Source: Micromonospora lupini (lineage in GTDB: Bacteria; Actinomycetota; Actinomycetes; Mycobacteriales; Micromonosporaceae). Taken from it: DNA of 64,000 bases. Position numbers and translations under genes: made by a program. The stretch is from the NCBI RefSeq assembly GCF_026342015.1, contig NZ_JAPENL010000002.1, positions 2,361,001 to 2,425,000 of the forward strand, read 5' to 3'. How positions within the stretch are numbered: the first letter of the stretch is position 1; the number at the start of each line of letters is the position of its first letter. Under the pieces are notes generated by a model. That model was given only the letters and a program-made list of their open reading frames with translations, was not told the origin of the DNA and did not search any database. Shown in pieces: positions 20,596 through 28,841 of the stretch.

Positions 20596-21618
20596 ATGCT
20601 TCGCCTCCAGCTCGGGCCGGCAGACCTCTGCCGGGTGCGGTTCGGCGAACGGCTGCATCCGGTCGGGACGGCGCTGCTTGCCGGTCAGTGGCTGCGCGAC
20701 CCGACTGTCGCGGCGATGGCGCCGGCGCTCGCCGAGCGGGCGACGGCTGTCGAGAGGACGGGTGCGGCCCAGACCGCCACCGCCGTCCTGCGGCACCTGC
20801 TGCCGGAGCGGGGGCGCCTGCCGGACTTCGTCACGCCCTTCGACGGTCTGGAATCACTTGCGGCAGGTCTGGAGGCGATCCGGGCCACCCCGGCACGCCA
20901 GGTCCGCGCCGAGACCACTGCGGCGTACGACGGAGTCGTCGCCACCCCGCTGCGGCGGCGGTTCGCGGCGGCCGACCCGGAGGTGCTTGACCTGTTCCGT
21001 GGTGCCGTGGGTACCTGGTTCGACACGGTGCTCGCGCCGCTCTGGCCCGATCTGGTGTCGACGCACCGCCAACAGGTGACATTCGCCAGTCAGCGGCTCG
21101 CCCAGCACGGCGTCGCCGGGCTCTTCGCGGGACTGCACCCGGCGATCAGGTGGCGGGAGCCGGTGCTTGAGGTGCGGACCTGGTGGGACGGGGAGGTGAT
21201 CGGAAGCGGTCACGGCATCATCCTGCTGCCATCCCCGTTCGCCGGGCCCCGACCCCGGGTGCTTGTCCAGCCGGGCCGGCCGATCCTCCTCGTCTATCCG
21301 GCGCCGGTGCCGATCCGCGCCGACGCCCCGGTGGGCGACCCACTCGGCCGACTGCTCGGTGCCACGCGCGCGGTCGTGCTGCGGCGCCTCGCGGACGAGG
21401 GCGGGCTGACGACAACGGCGCTGTCCCGGTCGGTCGGGGTCAGTCTCTCGTCGGCCTCCGAGCACGCCACCGCGCTGCGGGAGGCCGGTCTGGTCGTCAG
21501 CGACCGGGAGGGCGGCACGGTCCGGCATCACGTGACACCACTCGGCGCGGGTCTGCTGGGTGCCGGCCTGCCGACAGGCGCGGGCGTGCGTCCGGGTGTC
21601 GACGGTGGGCTGTCGTAG
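20596..21618 (+). CDS. Winged-helix regulator, ArsR-like (DUF5937-type N-terminus)
   Basis: 340 aa. The C-terminal 70 residues (about 250-325) contain a winged helix-turn-helix: VLRRLADEGGLTTTALSRSV, then VSLSSASEHATALREAGLV and a wing. The first 240 residues (LQLGPADLCRVRFGERLHPV opening) match the N-terminal region of ArsR-like regulators common in Streptomyces and Micromonospora; its ligand is unknown. Translation is probably leaderless, with CAGGCT 7 nt before the ATG. It is divergent from the LpqC-like esterase, a possible target. Confidence 0.82.
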   Translation: MLRLQLGPADLCRVRFGERLHPVGTALLAGQWLRDPTVAAMAPALAERATAVERTGAAQTATAVLRHLLPERGRLPDFVTPFDGLESLAAGLEAIRATPARQVRAETTAAYDGVVATPLRRRFAAADPEVLDLFRGAVGTWFDTVLAPLWPDLVSTHRQQVTFASQRLAQHGVAGLFAGLHPAIRWREPVLEVRTWWDGEVIGSGHGIILLPSPFAGPRPRVLVQPGRPILLVYPAPVPIRADAPVGDPLGRLLGATRAVVLRRLADEGGLTTTALSRSVGVSLSSASEHATALREAGLVVSDREGGTVRHHVTPLGAGLLGAGLPTGAGVRPGVDGGLS

Positions 21619-21621
21619 GGT
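21616..21621 (+). promoter_or_regulatory. -10 box of leaderless ppx
   Basis: TAGGGT, overlapping the stop codon of the upstream regulator gene and 6 nt before the ppx GTG. Confidence 0.6.
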
Positions 21622-21627
21622 TGCGGC

Positions 21628-22569
21628 GTGACGACGCGTGTGGCGGCCATCGACTGCGGGACCAACTCGATCCGACTGCTGGTCGCCGACCTGCCCGAGG
21701 AGTCGGCCGGGCCACAGGCCCCGCTTACCGACGTGACCCGACGGATGGAGATCGTCCGGCTCGGGCAGGGCGTCGACCGGACGGGGCGGTTGGCGCCGGA
21801 GGCGATCGAGCGGACGCGTGTGGCGCTGGCGTCGTACGCCGCCGACATCGAGAAGTTGGGCGCGCAGCGGGTCCGCATGTGCGCCACCTCGGCCTCCCGG
21901 GACGCCGCCAACGCCGACGACTTCACCGAGATGGTGCGGGGCACCCTCGGTGTCGCGCCCGAGGTGGTCAGCGGCGACGAGGAGGCCCGCCTGTCGTTCA
22001 CCGGCGCGGTGCGCGGGCTGCCCGCCGACGCGTCAGAGCCGTTCCTGGTCGTCGACATCGGGGGCGGCTCCACCGAGTTCGTGGTCGGTGACCGGGCGGC
22101 AGGCGTGCGGTCGGCGATCTCCGTGGACATCGGTTGCGTCCGGATGACCGAGCGGCACCTGTCGGACGACCCGCCGACGGCCGCGCAGATCGCCGCCGCG
22201 CAGGCCGACATCGCCGCCGTCGTGGACCGGGCGCTCGCGGCGGTGCCCGGCCGCGAGGCCGCCACCCTGGTCGGCCTCGCCGGCTCGGTCACCACAGTCG
22301 TCGCCATCGCCCAGAACCTCCAGGAGTACGACCCGGAGCGCATCCACCACGCCCGGGTGTCGTACGAGGCGGTGGCGCGGGTGACCGCGGACCTGCTGGG
22401 TCGGACAGGCGCGCAGCGGTTGGCGATTCCGGTGATGCACCCGGGCCGGGCCGACGTGATCGGGGCGGGCGCGCTCGTGCTTCGCGTGATCATGGAGCGG
22501 GCCGGGATGCCCTCGGTGGTCGCCTCGGAGCACGACATCCTCGACGGCATCGCCTGGAGCCTCCAGTAG
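21628..22569 (+). CDS. ppx: Exopolyphosphatase / guanosine pentaphosphatase (Ppx/GppA)
   Basis: 313 aa, the short actinobacterial Ppx form. It has the ASKHA phosphate-1 motif AAIDCGTNSIRLLV, the phosphate-2 loop VVDIGGGSTEFVV and an adenosine-site motif VGLAGSVTTV. It removes terminal phosphate from polyphosphate or converts pppGpp to ppGpp. It lacks the long C-terminal HD-like domain of the E. coli enzyme. In this lineage it normally follows DUF501 directly; here argA, an esterase on the other strand and a regulator come between. The GTG start is leaderless. Confidence 0.95.
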   Translation: MTTRVAAIDCGTNSIRLLVADLPEESAGPQAPLTDVTRRMEIVRLGQGVDRTGRLAPEAIERTRVALASYAADIEKLGAQRVRMCATSASRDAANADDFTEMVRGTLGVAPEVVSGDEEARLSFTGAVRGLPADASEPFLVVDIGGGSTEFVVGDRAAGVRSAISVDIGCVRMTERHLSDDPPTAAQIAAAQADIAAVVDRALAAVPGREAATLVGLAGSVTTVVAIAQNLQEYDPERIHHARVSYEAVARVTADLLGRTGAQRLAIPVMHPGRADVIGAGALVLRVIMERAGMPSVVASEHDILDGIAWSLQ

Positions 22570-22583
22570 GCCACCCCGGCCCC

Positions 22584-22660
22584 TGATCGACACGACATCG
22601 CCGATATCGCGGTATCCGGGCCACCCGGACACCCCGATATCGACGACCTCGTGTGGATCA
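22584..22660. repeat. 77-bp palindromic repeat (copy 1 of family TGATC...GATCA)
   Basis: The 37-nt arms at 22584-22620 and 22624-22660 match at 31 of 37 positions when inverted, with a 3-nt centre. A second copy of the same length is at 49702-49778. It has no open reading frame and no flanking target duplication that I can see. Confidence 0.8.
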
Positions 22661-22699
22661 AGCCGCCCGACCCCCGCCAGGCGTTTCGGGGGCGAACCG

Positions 22700-22737
22700 T
22701 TGACGCTACTTCGCATTGCGCACTAGTGTGCAATGCG
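22700..22737 (+). promoter_or_regulatory. padR promoter with overlapping palindromic operator
   Basis: The -35 box TTGACG (22700-22705), an 18-nt spacer and -10 box TAGTGT (22724-22729) are followed by 7 nt and the padR GTG. A 26-bp near-perfect palindrome (CGCATTGCGCACT / AGTGTGCAATGCG, 22712-22737) covers the -10 box, so a bound dimer would block RNA polymerase. This is the expected design for PadR autorepression. Confidence 0.75.
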
Positions 22738-23069
22738 TGGACACCACACAGTTGTTGAAGGGCGTGCTCGATCTGGCCGTCCTCGCCGTCCTCCGGGAGG
22801 AGGACGGCTACGGTTACGACATCCTGCGCCGGCTCCGCGAGGCCGGCCTGGAGGAGATCGGCGACGCCTCGGTCTACGGCACGCTGCGCCGTCTCTTCGC
22901 CGCCGGCCTGCTCACCACCTACGTCGTGCCGAGCGAGACCGGCCCGCACCGCAAGTACTACTCACTCAACGCCGCCGGGCGTGACCAGTTGACCCGCTCC
23001 GGCAAGCTCTGGCGCTCGTTCGCCACCACAATGGACACTCTGCTCGACGATCGGGGGCTGGCGGCATGA
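22737..23069 (+). CDS. PadR family transcriptional regulator
   Basis: 110 aa from a leaderless GTG. The winged helix covers most of the protein: LLKGVLDLAVLAVLREEDGYGYDILRRL, then ASVYGTLRRLFAAGLLTTY and the wing at GPHRKYYSL. This is a PadR-s1 type with a short C-terminal helix for dimerisation. It overlaps the next gene by 4 nt (ATGA). The palindrome over its promoter indicates that it represses its own operon and is released by a signal, often a drug-like or lipophilic compound in this family. The inducer cannot be named. Confidence 0.93.
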   Translation: MDTTQLLKGVLDLAVLAVLREEDGYGYDILRRLREAGLEEIGDASVYGTLRRLFAAGLLTTYVVPSETGPHRKYYSLNAAGRDQLTRSGKLWRSFATTMDTLLDDRGLAA

Positions 23070-24112
23070 CCGTCACGGAGCAGGAGATCACCGACTACGT
23101 GGCGCGGGTCCGGGCCGCTCTGGCCGACCTGTCGCCCGACCGGCGCGACGAGCTGACCGAGGATCTCGCCGACCATCTCACCGAGGTCGCCGCCGAGGGC
23201 GAGGGCACCCTCGTCGAGCGGCTGGGCGAGCCGGAGACGTACGCCGCCGAGCTGCGCGCCGCGGCCGGCGTCGGCGTGGGCGGTGGCCGCAACCTCGACC
23301 AGCGGGTCGCCACCGCGATGGTCCGGGCCCGCAGCCGGCTGCGGGCCATCGACACCCGGCTCGGCCCACCCCTGGGGTACGCGACGGCGAGCGACTTCCT
23401 CCGTCTGCTGCGTCCGGGTTGGTGGGTGCTGCGGGGTTACCTGGCGGCGATGCTGGTCACCGTGATCACCACGGGTGGCAGCTTCGGTCTGCTGCCCCGG
23501 TTCGGTGGTGAGCTGCTGGCCGGTCTGATCATGCTTGTCGGTTTCGTGCTCGCCTCGATCTGGCTGGGTCGCCGATCCGGTCAGTTGAGTCGTTGGCCGC
23601 GGTCGGCGTTGCAGGTCGGCAGCGCGGTGCTTGTGGTGTTCGCGCTGTCCGCCCTGATGCAGGCCGAGGACCGGATGCGCTACGGCGACTACGGCTACGA
23701 CCCCACGTCTGTGGACAACCCGTACGACCGGATCAGGGACGTCTTCGTCTACGACAGCGAGGGCCGGCTGGTGGAGAACGCCCGGCTCTTCGACGAGAAC
23801 GGCAATCCGATCCGACTCGGCTATCCGGACTGCGCCGACCTCGCCGAGGCATACGCCAATCCGGTGCTGCGGGCTTACCCGTACTGCCCGGATCGGGCGC
23901 CCTTCGGGCCGCGCGGCCCGGGCATGCCCGCCCGGCCGACGAGCGGGCCGCAGCCGACCGAGACGTCGGCGCCGACCGGCCCGCAGCCGACCGACACGTC
24001 GGCGCCGGCCGAGACCCGGGCGGTCCCGACACCCACGTCGACCCCGGCGAGTCCGAGCGCGACACCGAGCGGCACGCCGAGTGGCGACCCGACCCCGACC
24101 GCGACGAGCTGA
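23066..24112 (+). CDS. HAAS/DUF1700-like membrane protein partnered with PadR
   Basis: 348 aa. Residues 1-75 form a helical HAAS-type domain (ITDYVARVRAALADLSPDRRDELTEDLADHL), typical of the partner gene of PadR regulators. About three membrane segments follow (roughly 120-145, 150-170 and 185-200). The outer C-terminal part contains a Tyr-rich loop and ends in a low-complexity Pro/Thr/Ser tail (repeats of PQPTxTSAP), probably cell-wall spanning. Translation is coupled to padR. Such pairs often act in membrane stress, but the function is unknown. Confidence 0.8.
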   Translation: MTVTEQEITDYVARVRAALADLSPDRRDELTEDLADHLTEVAAEGEGTLVERLGEPETYAAELRAAAGVGVGGGRNLDQRVATAMVRARSRLRAIDTRLGPPLGYATASDFLRLLRPGWWVLRGYLAAMLVTVITTGGSFGLLPRFGGELLAGLIMLVGFVLASIWLGRRSGQLSRWPRSALQVGSAVLVVFALSALMQAEDRMRYGDYGYDPTSVDNPYDRIRDVFVYDSEGRLVENARLFDENGNPIRLGYPDCADLAEAYANPVLRAYPYCPDRAPFGPRGPGMPARPTSGPQPTETSAPTGPQPTDTSAPAETRAVPTPTSTPASPSATPSGTPSGDPTPTATS

Positions 24113-24242
24113 CGGGCGATGTGAACCAGATCATGCACACGATGCTGGGAAATAGCTGAACGGACGAGGCGAGCGGGACGACACCGGAAATCAATGATCG
24201 TTACGGTGTCGTCTGCTCATCCACCCCTCGGAAGGAACCCCC

Positions 24243-24749
24243 GTGTCAGAGCAGGTCGCACCGCCCCCCGCGTCCGACGCCGCGCCGCAGCAGCCGGCCG
24301 TCGAGACGCCCGCCCAGCCGGCCGTCGAGACGCCGCCCCCGGCCGAGCCGGAGGCGAAGAGCTCCGGCGGGAAGAAGGCGCTCGGCATCATCGGCGCGAT
24401 CGTCGTGTTCCTCGTCGTCGCCGGCCTGAAGTTCGGTCTCGGCGCGGCGATCGGCAACTTCCTGAACAAGGACGAGACGGCCGACGCCAAGGCCGGCGAC
24501 TGCATCGCCGAGCTGCCCGAGATCAAGGGTGACAAGGAGGAGGAGGTCGACGGCGCAAAGGTCGTCGAGTGCACCTCCACCGACGCCGCGTACAGCGTGG
24601 TCGGTCGGATCGACGGGCAGACCGAGGCCCAGGCCAAGGCCGAAACCACCTGCAACGAGTTCTTCAAGGAAGACCAGGAGGGGTACGTCTTCTACAGCAT
24701 CGAGTCGGGCAAGAAGGGCTACGTGCTCTGCCTGACCAAGAAGGCCTGA
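24243..24749 (+). CDS. LppU/SCO3897-like membrane-anchored protein
   Basis: 168 aa from a GTG preceded by GGAAGGA. A Pro/Ala-rich cytoplasmic stretch (1-40) with a duplicated PAVETP motif is followed by one membrane helix (about 46-68) and a small outer domain of about 95 residues. That domain has four cysteines (GDCIAELPE, VVECTSTD, TTCNEFF, VLCLTKK), probably two disulphides. This matches the LppU/SCO3897 family of actinobacteria, whose function is unknown. It appears to be a single gene with its own terminator. Confidence 0.8.
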   Translation: MSEQVAPPPASDAAPQQPAVETPAQPAVETPPPAEPEAKSSGGKKALGIIGAIVVFLVVAGLKFGLGAAIGNFLNKDETADAKAGDCIAELPEIKGDKEEEVDGAKVVECTSTDAAYSVVGRIDGQTEAQAKAETTCNEFFKEDQEGYVFYSIESGKKGYVLCLTKKA

Positions 24750-24793
24750 GCGAAGGTTCGACCGAACAGGTCTGACCGGGCTGCGACACCGGT

Positions 24794-24826
24794 GACGGCG
24801 GCGGGGGAGCGTTCCCCGCCGCCGTC
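24794..24826 (+). terminator. Terminator after LppU-like gene
   Basis: Perfect 13-bp stem GACGGCGGCGGGG / CCCCGCCGCCGTC with a 7-nt loop, 44 nt after the stop. Confidence 0.75.
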
Positions 24827-24974
24827 GGCATACCCCCGGTCACCGCCCGGCGAACAGGAGGTAAATGCCACTGTTCCGGCGTCTTCCCGACGGGAGGCGC
24901 GGCATGGCAGGCTACCGGCACGTAGGACCACTGGGCGACCAGCCAACGATGACTGACCGCTAGGAGGACGGCCG

Positions 24975-25661
24975 ATGGGCGACATGGTGAGCTACCGCAG
25001 CAACGGGGGTACGAGCGAGGGGTATCTCGCGATACCCGCCAGCGGCACGACCAGCCCCGCCGTCATCGTCATCCAGGAGTGGTGGGGTCTCGTCCCGCAC
25101 ATCCGGTCCGTCGCGGACCGGTTCGCCGAGGCCGGCTTCGTGGCCCTCGCCCCGGACTTTCACCACGGTGAGACCACGAGCGAGCCGGACGAGGCGCAGC
25201 GTCTGCTGCTGGCGATGCGGATGGACGAGGCGGCGAAGGACATCGCCGGCGCCGCCGACTACCTCGCGGGGCGGCCGGAGGTCACCGGCAAGGTAGGCGC
25301 GGTCGGGTTCCGCGCCGGCGGCAGCCTGGCCCTCTGGTCGGCGACCCTCTCCGAGCGGATCGTCGCCACGGCAGGCTTCTACCCGGTGCTGCCGTGGGAG
25401 TCGATGCGTTCCGAGTGGGTCGACTACGCCGGCAAGACGGCAGTCATCCACTGCTCCGAAGAGGACGGCACCTCGACCGCCGAGGGTGTGCAGACCGCAC
25501 GCCGGGCCATCGAGGAGGCCGGCGGCACCTGCCAGCTCTACGACTACCCGGGCACCTCGCACGCGTTCTTCAACGACGACCGGCCGGAGGCGTTCGACCA
25601 GCGTTCCGCCGCCAGCGCCTGGGCCCGCACCCTTGAGCTCTTCCGGGCCAAACTTGGCTGA
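24975..25661 (+). CDS. Dienelactone hydrolase family protein lacking the catalytic Cys
   Basis: 228 aa with AGGAGGA 6 nt upstream of the ATG. It has the alpha/beta hydrolase fold of dienelactone hydrolases: EWWGL motif with Glu35, Asp164 in CSEEDGT and His196 in GTSHAFFND. The nucleophile elbow, normally GFCMGG, reads GFRAGG (Arg113), so the catalytic cysteine is absent. Two codons are changed relative to the consensus, so a single sequencing error does not explain it. It is either a pseudoenzyme or uses another mechanism. Its stop lies inside the start region of udgB, so the two genes are co-translated. Confidence 0.88.
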   Translation: MGDMVSYRSNGGTSEGYLAIPASGTTSPAVIVIQEWWGLVPHIRSVADRFAEAGFVALAPDFHHGETTSEPDEAQRLLLAMRMDEAAKDIAGAADYLAGRPEVTGKVGAVGFRAGGSLALWSATLSERIVATAGFYPVLPWESMRSEWVDYAGKTAVIHCSEEDGTSTAEGVQTARRAIEEAGGTCQLYDYPGTSHAFFNDDRPEAFDQRSAASAWARTLELFRAKLG

Positions 25662-26394
25662 GCCGCGTACCCCCGACCAGGTCGTCGCCCGCGCCGCGCG
25701 GGCGACCGACCTGGCCGACCTCGACGCGGCCGTCAGCGACTGTTTCGCCTGCCCCCGGCTGGTCCGCTGGCGGGAGGAGGTGGCCCGCACCAGGCGGGCC
25801 TCCTTCCGCGACCAGGAGTACTGGGGTCGACCGGTGCCGGGCTTCGGCCCCGCCGACGCGCGGATCGCCATCCTCGGGCTCGCGCCCGCCGCGCACGGGG
25901 GCAACCGCACCGGCCGGATCTTCACCGGCGACCGCTCGGGCGACGTGCTCTTCGCGGCCCTGCACCGGGCCGGGCTGGCGAACCAGCCGACAAGCGTCGC
26001 CGCCGACGACGGGCTCACACTGCGGGACCTGCGGATCTTCTCGGCCGTCCGCTGCGCCCCGCCGGACAACAAGCCCACGCCTGCCGAGCGGGACACCTGC
26101 GCGCCCTGGCTGCACCGCGAGGTCACGCTGATCCGACCCACCCTGCGCGTCGTGGTCGCGCTGGGCGCGTTCGCCTGGGCCGCGTGGTGGCCGGTGCTGC
26201 GCGAGGTGTACGGGCAGCGCCCGCCCAGCCCGCGACCGGCGTTCGGTCATGGGGCACACTGGTCCGGCGCGGCCGTGCCGGAGCTGCTCGGCTGCTACCA
26301 CGTCAGCCAGCAGAACACCTTCACCGGGCGGCTGACACCGGGGATGTTGGACGATGTCTTCGGCCGGGCCAAGCAGCTGGCCGAAGTGGACTGA
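25654..26394 (+). CDS. udgB: Type 5 uracil-DNA glycosylase (UdgB)
   Basis: 246 aa from a TTG overlapping the end of the preceding gene by 8 nt; no strong ribosome-binding site is visible, so coupling is likely. Motif A reads GLAPAAHGGNRTGRIFTGD and motif B YHVSQQNTFTGRLT, both specific for family 5. Four cysteines for the iron-sulphur cluster are present: the pair in CFACPRL and those in RCAPPDNKPTPAERDTC. It excises uracil and related deaminated bases in base-excision repair, which matters in a very GC-rich genome. Family 5 enzymes lack the polar residue of motif A used by family 1. Confidence 0.93.
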   Translation: MAEPRTPDQVVARAARATDLADLDAAVSDCFACPRLVRWREEVARTRRASFRDQEYWGRPVPGFGPADARIAILGLAPAAHGGNRTGRIFTGDRSGDVLFAALHRAGLANQPTSVAADDGLTLRDLRIFSAVRCAPPDNKPTPAERDTCAPWLHREVTLIRPTLRVVVALGAFAWAAWWPVLREVYGQRPPSPRPAFGHGAHWSGAAVPELLGCYHVSQQNTFTGRLTPGMLDDVFGRAKQLAEVD

Positions 26395-26414
26395 GAACGC
26401 GTGGGGTGGTGGCG

Positions 26415-27224
26415 ATGACGAACGGAACACGCCCGCCCACGCCGTCCCCGGTCGCCGGGTCGGGTGTGGTCCGCCCGGTGCTCGGCCTGCTGCGCCGCTG
26501 GTGGCCGGTGGGTGCGGTGACGGCGCTGCTCGCGGCCGCCGCACTGGCCTCGGCGCACTCGTCGATCGGCGCCAGTCAGATCCCGCCCGCCGCGGACAAC
26601 GTGCCCTGGGTTCCCGAGTATCCGACGGACACACCGTCGCCGCCGCCGTCCATCCCCGTCGAGCCGAGGGACGCCGGCGAGGCCACCCAGGCGCACATCC
26701 CGCAGTGGATCGCCACCGTGGCGATGGTGCTGCTCGGGCTGGCCATCCTCGCGGTGCTGGGTTACCTGAGCTGGATTCTGCTCCGTGGCGCGCTGCGCCG
26801 CACCTCACGGGCGCTGCCGGCGCAGCGGGCCCGGCGTACGGCCGAGGGCACCGCCCGCGAGGTGGTCGCCGCCCTGGACGCCGGCCTGGTCGAGCTGGAC
26901 GACCAGGCCACCGACCCCCGCGTCGCGGTGATCGCCTGCTGGGTACGCCTGGAGGAGGCCGCCGCCGTGGCCGGCGTTCCCCGGCAGCTCGGCGACACCC
27001 CGACCGACCTGGTCACCCGGCTGCTGCGGGGTGACCCGTCGACAGGGGTCCCGGCGATCGTCAGCGCCGACGTGCTGGCCGAGTTCGCGCACGTCTACCG
27101 CGAGGCCCGGTACGCCACGCGCGAGGTCGACGAGGGCACCCGTGACCAGGCCCGCGCCGCGCTGCGGCGGCTCCGCGGTGAACTCACAATCGTGACGACG
27201 GGTGCCCCCGAGGTGCCGTCATGA
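26415..27224 (+). CDS. DUF4129 domain membrane protein
   Basis: 269 aa. One membrane helix near the N-terminus (about 33-50) is followed by a Pro-rich outer loop and a second helix (about 95-118). The C-terminal cytoplasmic domain (about 140-260) contains the DUF4129 pattern: DPRVAVIACWVRLEEAAAVAG, then DTPTDLVTRLL and FAHVYREARYA. DUF4129 proteins travel with MoxR ATPases and DUF58 proteins, as they do here, and are thought to help a membrane chaperone or cell-surface system. It is the first gene of a five-gene operon to 30881. The ATG follows a G-rich stretch; in-frame GTG codons just upstream are alternatives. Confidence 0.85.
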   Translation: MTNGTRPPTPSPVAGSGVVRPVLGLLRRWWPVGAVTALLAAAALASAHSSIGASQIPPAADNVPWVPEYPTDTPSPPPSIPVEPRDAGEATQAHIPQWIATVAMVLLGLAILAVLGYLSWILLRGALRRTSRALPAQRARRTAEGTAREVVAALDAGLVELDDQATDPRVAVIACWVRLEEAAAVAGVPRQLGDTPTDLVTRLLRGDPSTGVPAIVSADVLAEFAHVYREARYATREVDEGTRDQARAALRRLRGELTIVTTGAPEVPS

Positions 27225-27246
27225 ACGGGCCGGGGACGGTGGAACG

Positions 27247-27837
27247 GTGAGCGGCAGCGCCAGCATCGACGACCTGCTCACCTTCGAGGAGGAGCGGCCG
27301 AAGCAGGACGACCGTCACCAGCCTGGCCGGGCCGGGCGCGTCCTCCGGGCCCTGGCCGGCAACGCCGCCCTGGTCGCCGTGCTTGTCGTCGGCCTCCGGG
27401 CGGTTGGTCTGCAGGTGTCGCTGGTGATCCTCGTCGCCGGGGTGTTCGCGGTGTCCGCGGTGCGCCGCATCGCCGCCGCCCTGGCGGCGCCGCCGCCGGC
27501 AACGTCCCGCCCGTCCTCCACCACCCGGTACGACGAGGGCACCTGGAACTGGGGTGCCCGGGACGCGCTGCGCGCCGCCATCAACGGCTGGGAACTCCCG
27601 CTGGACTGGTCGACGACGCGACCCGAACGCTTCACCGGGGTCATCCTGCCCCGGCTCGCGGAACTGGCCGACGAGCGGATGCGCCTGAAGCACGGCGTGA
27701 CCCGCGAGTCGGACCCGGCCCGCGCCCGTGCCCTGCTGGGTGACCGGCTGTGGACGTTCCTGGAATCCCCGCCCCGCCGCCCCCCGTCGCCGCGCGATCT
27801 CGCGGTGATCGTCGCCGAACTGGAGAAGATCTCATGA
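27247..27837 (+). CDS. Hypothetical membrane protein of MoxR-DUF58 operon
   Basis: 196 aa from a GTG. A charged N-terminal region is followed by two close membrane helices (about 36-75), then a cytoplasmic domain containing DALRAAINGWELPLDWS and a Pro/Arg-rich patch near the end. I do not recognise a family; homologues in this operon position are typical of actinobacteria. It overlaps the MoxR gene by 4 nt. Confidence 0.75.
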   Translation: MSGSASIDDLLTFEEERPKQDDRHQPGRAGRVLRALAGNAALVAVLVVGLRAVGLQVSLVILVAGVFAVSAVRRIAAALAAPPPATSRPSSTTRYDEGTWNWGARDALRAAINGWELPLDWSTTRPERFTGVILPRLAELADERMRLKHGVTRESDPARARALLGDRLWTFLESPPRRPPSPRDLAVIVAELEKIS

Positions 27838-28841
27838 ACGACGTGGACCGGAGCATGTCCGCCGCCGAGGTCGGTCGCCTGGCCCGGGCCGTCCTGGACG
27901 CGGTCGGCACCGTCGTGGTCGGCAAGCGGGACGCGTTGGAGCTGGTCCTCGCCGGGATCCTGGCCGGCGGGCACGTGCTCCTGGAGGACCTGCCCGGCCT
28001 GGGCAAGACGCTCACCGCGCGCTCCTTCGCCCAGGCGCTCGGGTTGGATTTCCGTCGGCTCCAGTTCACTCCGGACCTGCTGCCCGCCGACGTCACCGGC
28101 TCCTTCCTCTACGACCAGCGCAACGGCGACTTCACCTTCCGGGCGGGGCCGGTCTTCACCAACCTGCTCCTCGCCGACGAGATCAACCGGACGCCGCCGA
28201 AGACCCAGTCCGCGCTGCTGGAGGCCATGCAGGAGAAGCAGGTCTCGGTGGAGGGCGTGACGTACAAGCTCGACGAGCCGTTCCACGTGCTGGCCACCGC
28301 CAACCCCATCGAGTACGAGGGCACCTATCCGCTGCCCGAGGCGCAGCTGGACCGGTTCCTGCTGCGGGTCTCCTTCGGCTATCCGGAGCACGAGGAGGAG
28401 TGGGAGGTGCTGCGCCGGCGGATGGGTCGTCGCCGCGAGGAGGCGGACATCAAACCGGTGGTCGACGCCGCCACCCTGCGGGCGATGCAGGCCGCCCTGG
28501 AGGACGTGGTGGTGGAGGATTCCATCGGCCGGTACATCGTGTCCCTCACCTCGGCCACCCGGGAACATCCGTCGGTGCTGGTCGGCGCCTCGCCGCGTGG
28601 CTCGTTGGCGCTGCTGCTGCTGGCCCGGGTGCGCGCGGTGTTCGGCGGCCGGGACTACGTGGTGCCGGAGGACGTCAAGGAGGTGGCGGCGCCCGCCCTG
28701 GCCCACCGGATCACCCTGCGCCCGGAGATGTGGCTGCGCCGCGTCGACCCGGCCTTCGTGGTGGGTGAGGTGTTGGAGGCGACGCCCGCCCCGGCCAGTG
28801 GCGCGCTGCCCAGCTACGCCGCCGGCGGGCTCCGGCGCTGA
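27834..28841 (+). CDS. MoxR family AAA+ ATPase
   Basis: 335 aa. The AAA_3 core has Walker A LEDLPGLGKTLTA (about 47-59), Walker B LLLADEINR (about 110), sensor 1 region HVLATANPIEYEG and an arginine-finger region EAQLDRFLLR. The C-terminal lid domain contains GASPRGSLALLLLARV, the sensor 2 region. MoxR ATPases act as chaperones that mature or assemble partner complexes, usually with a von Willebrand-like or DUF58 partner encoded next door. Overlaps with both neighbours (4 nt upstream; 1 nt downstream) show tight coupling. Confidence 0.95.
   Translation: MNDVDRSMSAAEVGRLARAVLDAVGTVVVGKRDALELVLAGILAGGHVLLEDLPGLGKTLTARSFAQALGLDFRRLQFTPDLLPADVTGSFLYDQRNGDFTFRAGPVFTNLLLADEINRTPPKTQSALLEAMQEKQVSVEGVTYKLDEPFHVLATANPIEYEGTYPLPEAQLDRFLLRVSFGYPEHEEEWEVLRRRMGRRREEADIKPVVDAATLRAMQAALEDVVVEDSIGRYIVSLTSATREHPSVLVGASPRGSLALLLLARVRAVFGGRDYVVPEDVKEVAAPALAHRITLRPEMWLRRVDPAFVVGEVLEATPAPASGALPSYAAGGLRR

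Noticed and set aside
27223..27252. Nine-codon ORF between the DUF4129 gene and the next gene
   Set aside because: It overlaps the previous stop by chance ATGA and has no ribosome-binding site or distinctive peptide; too short to support.
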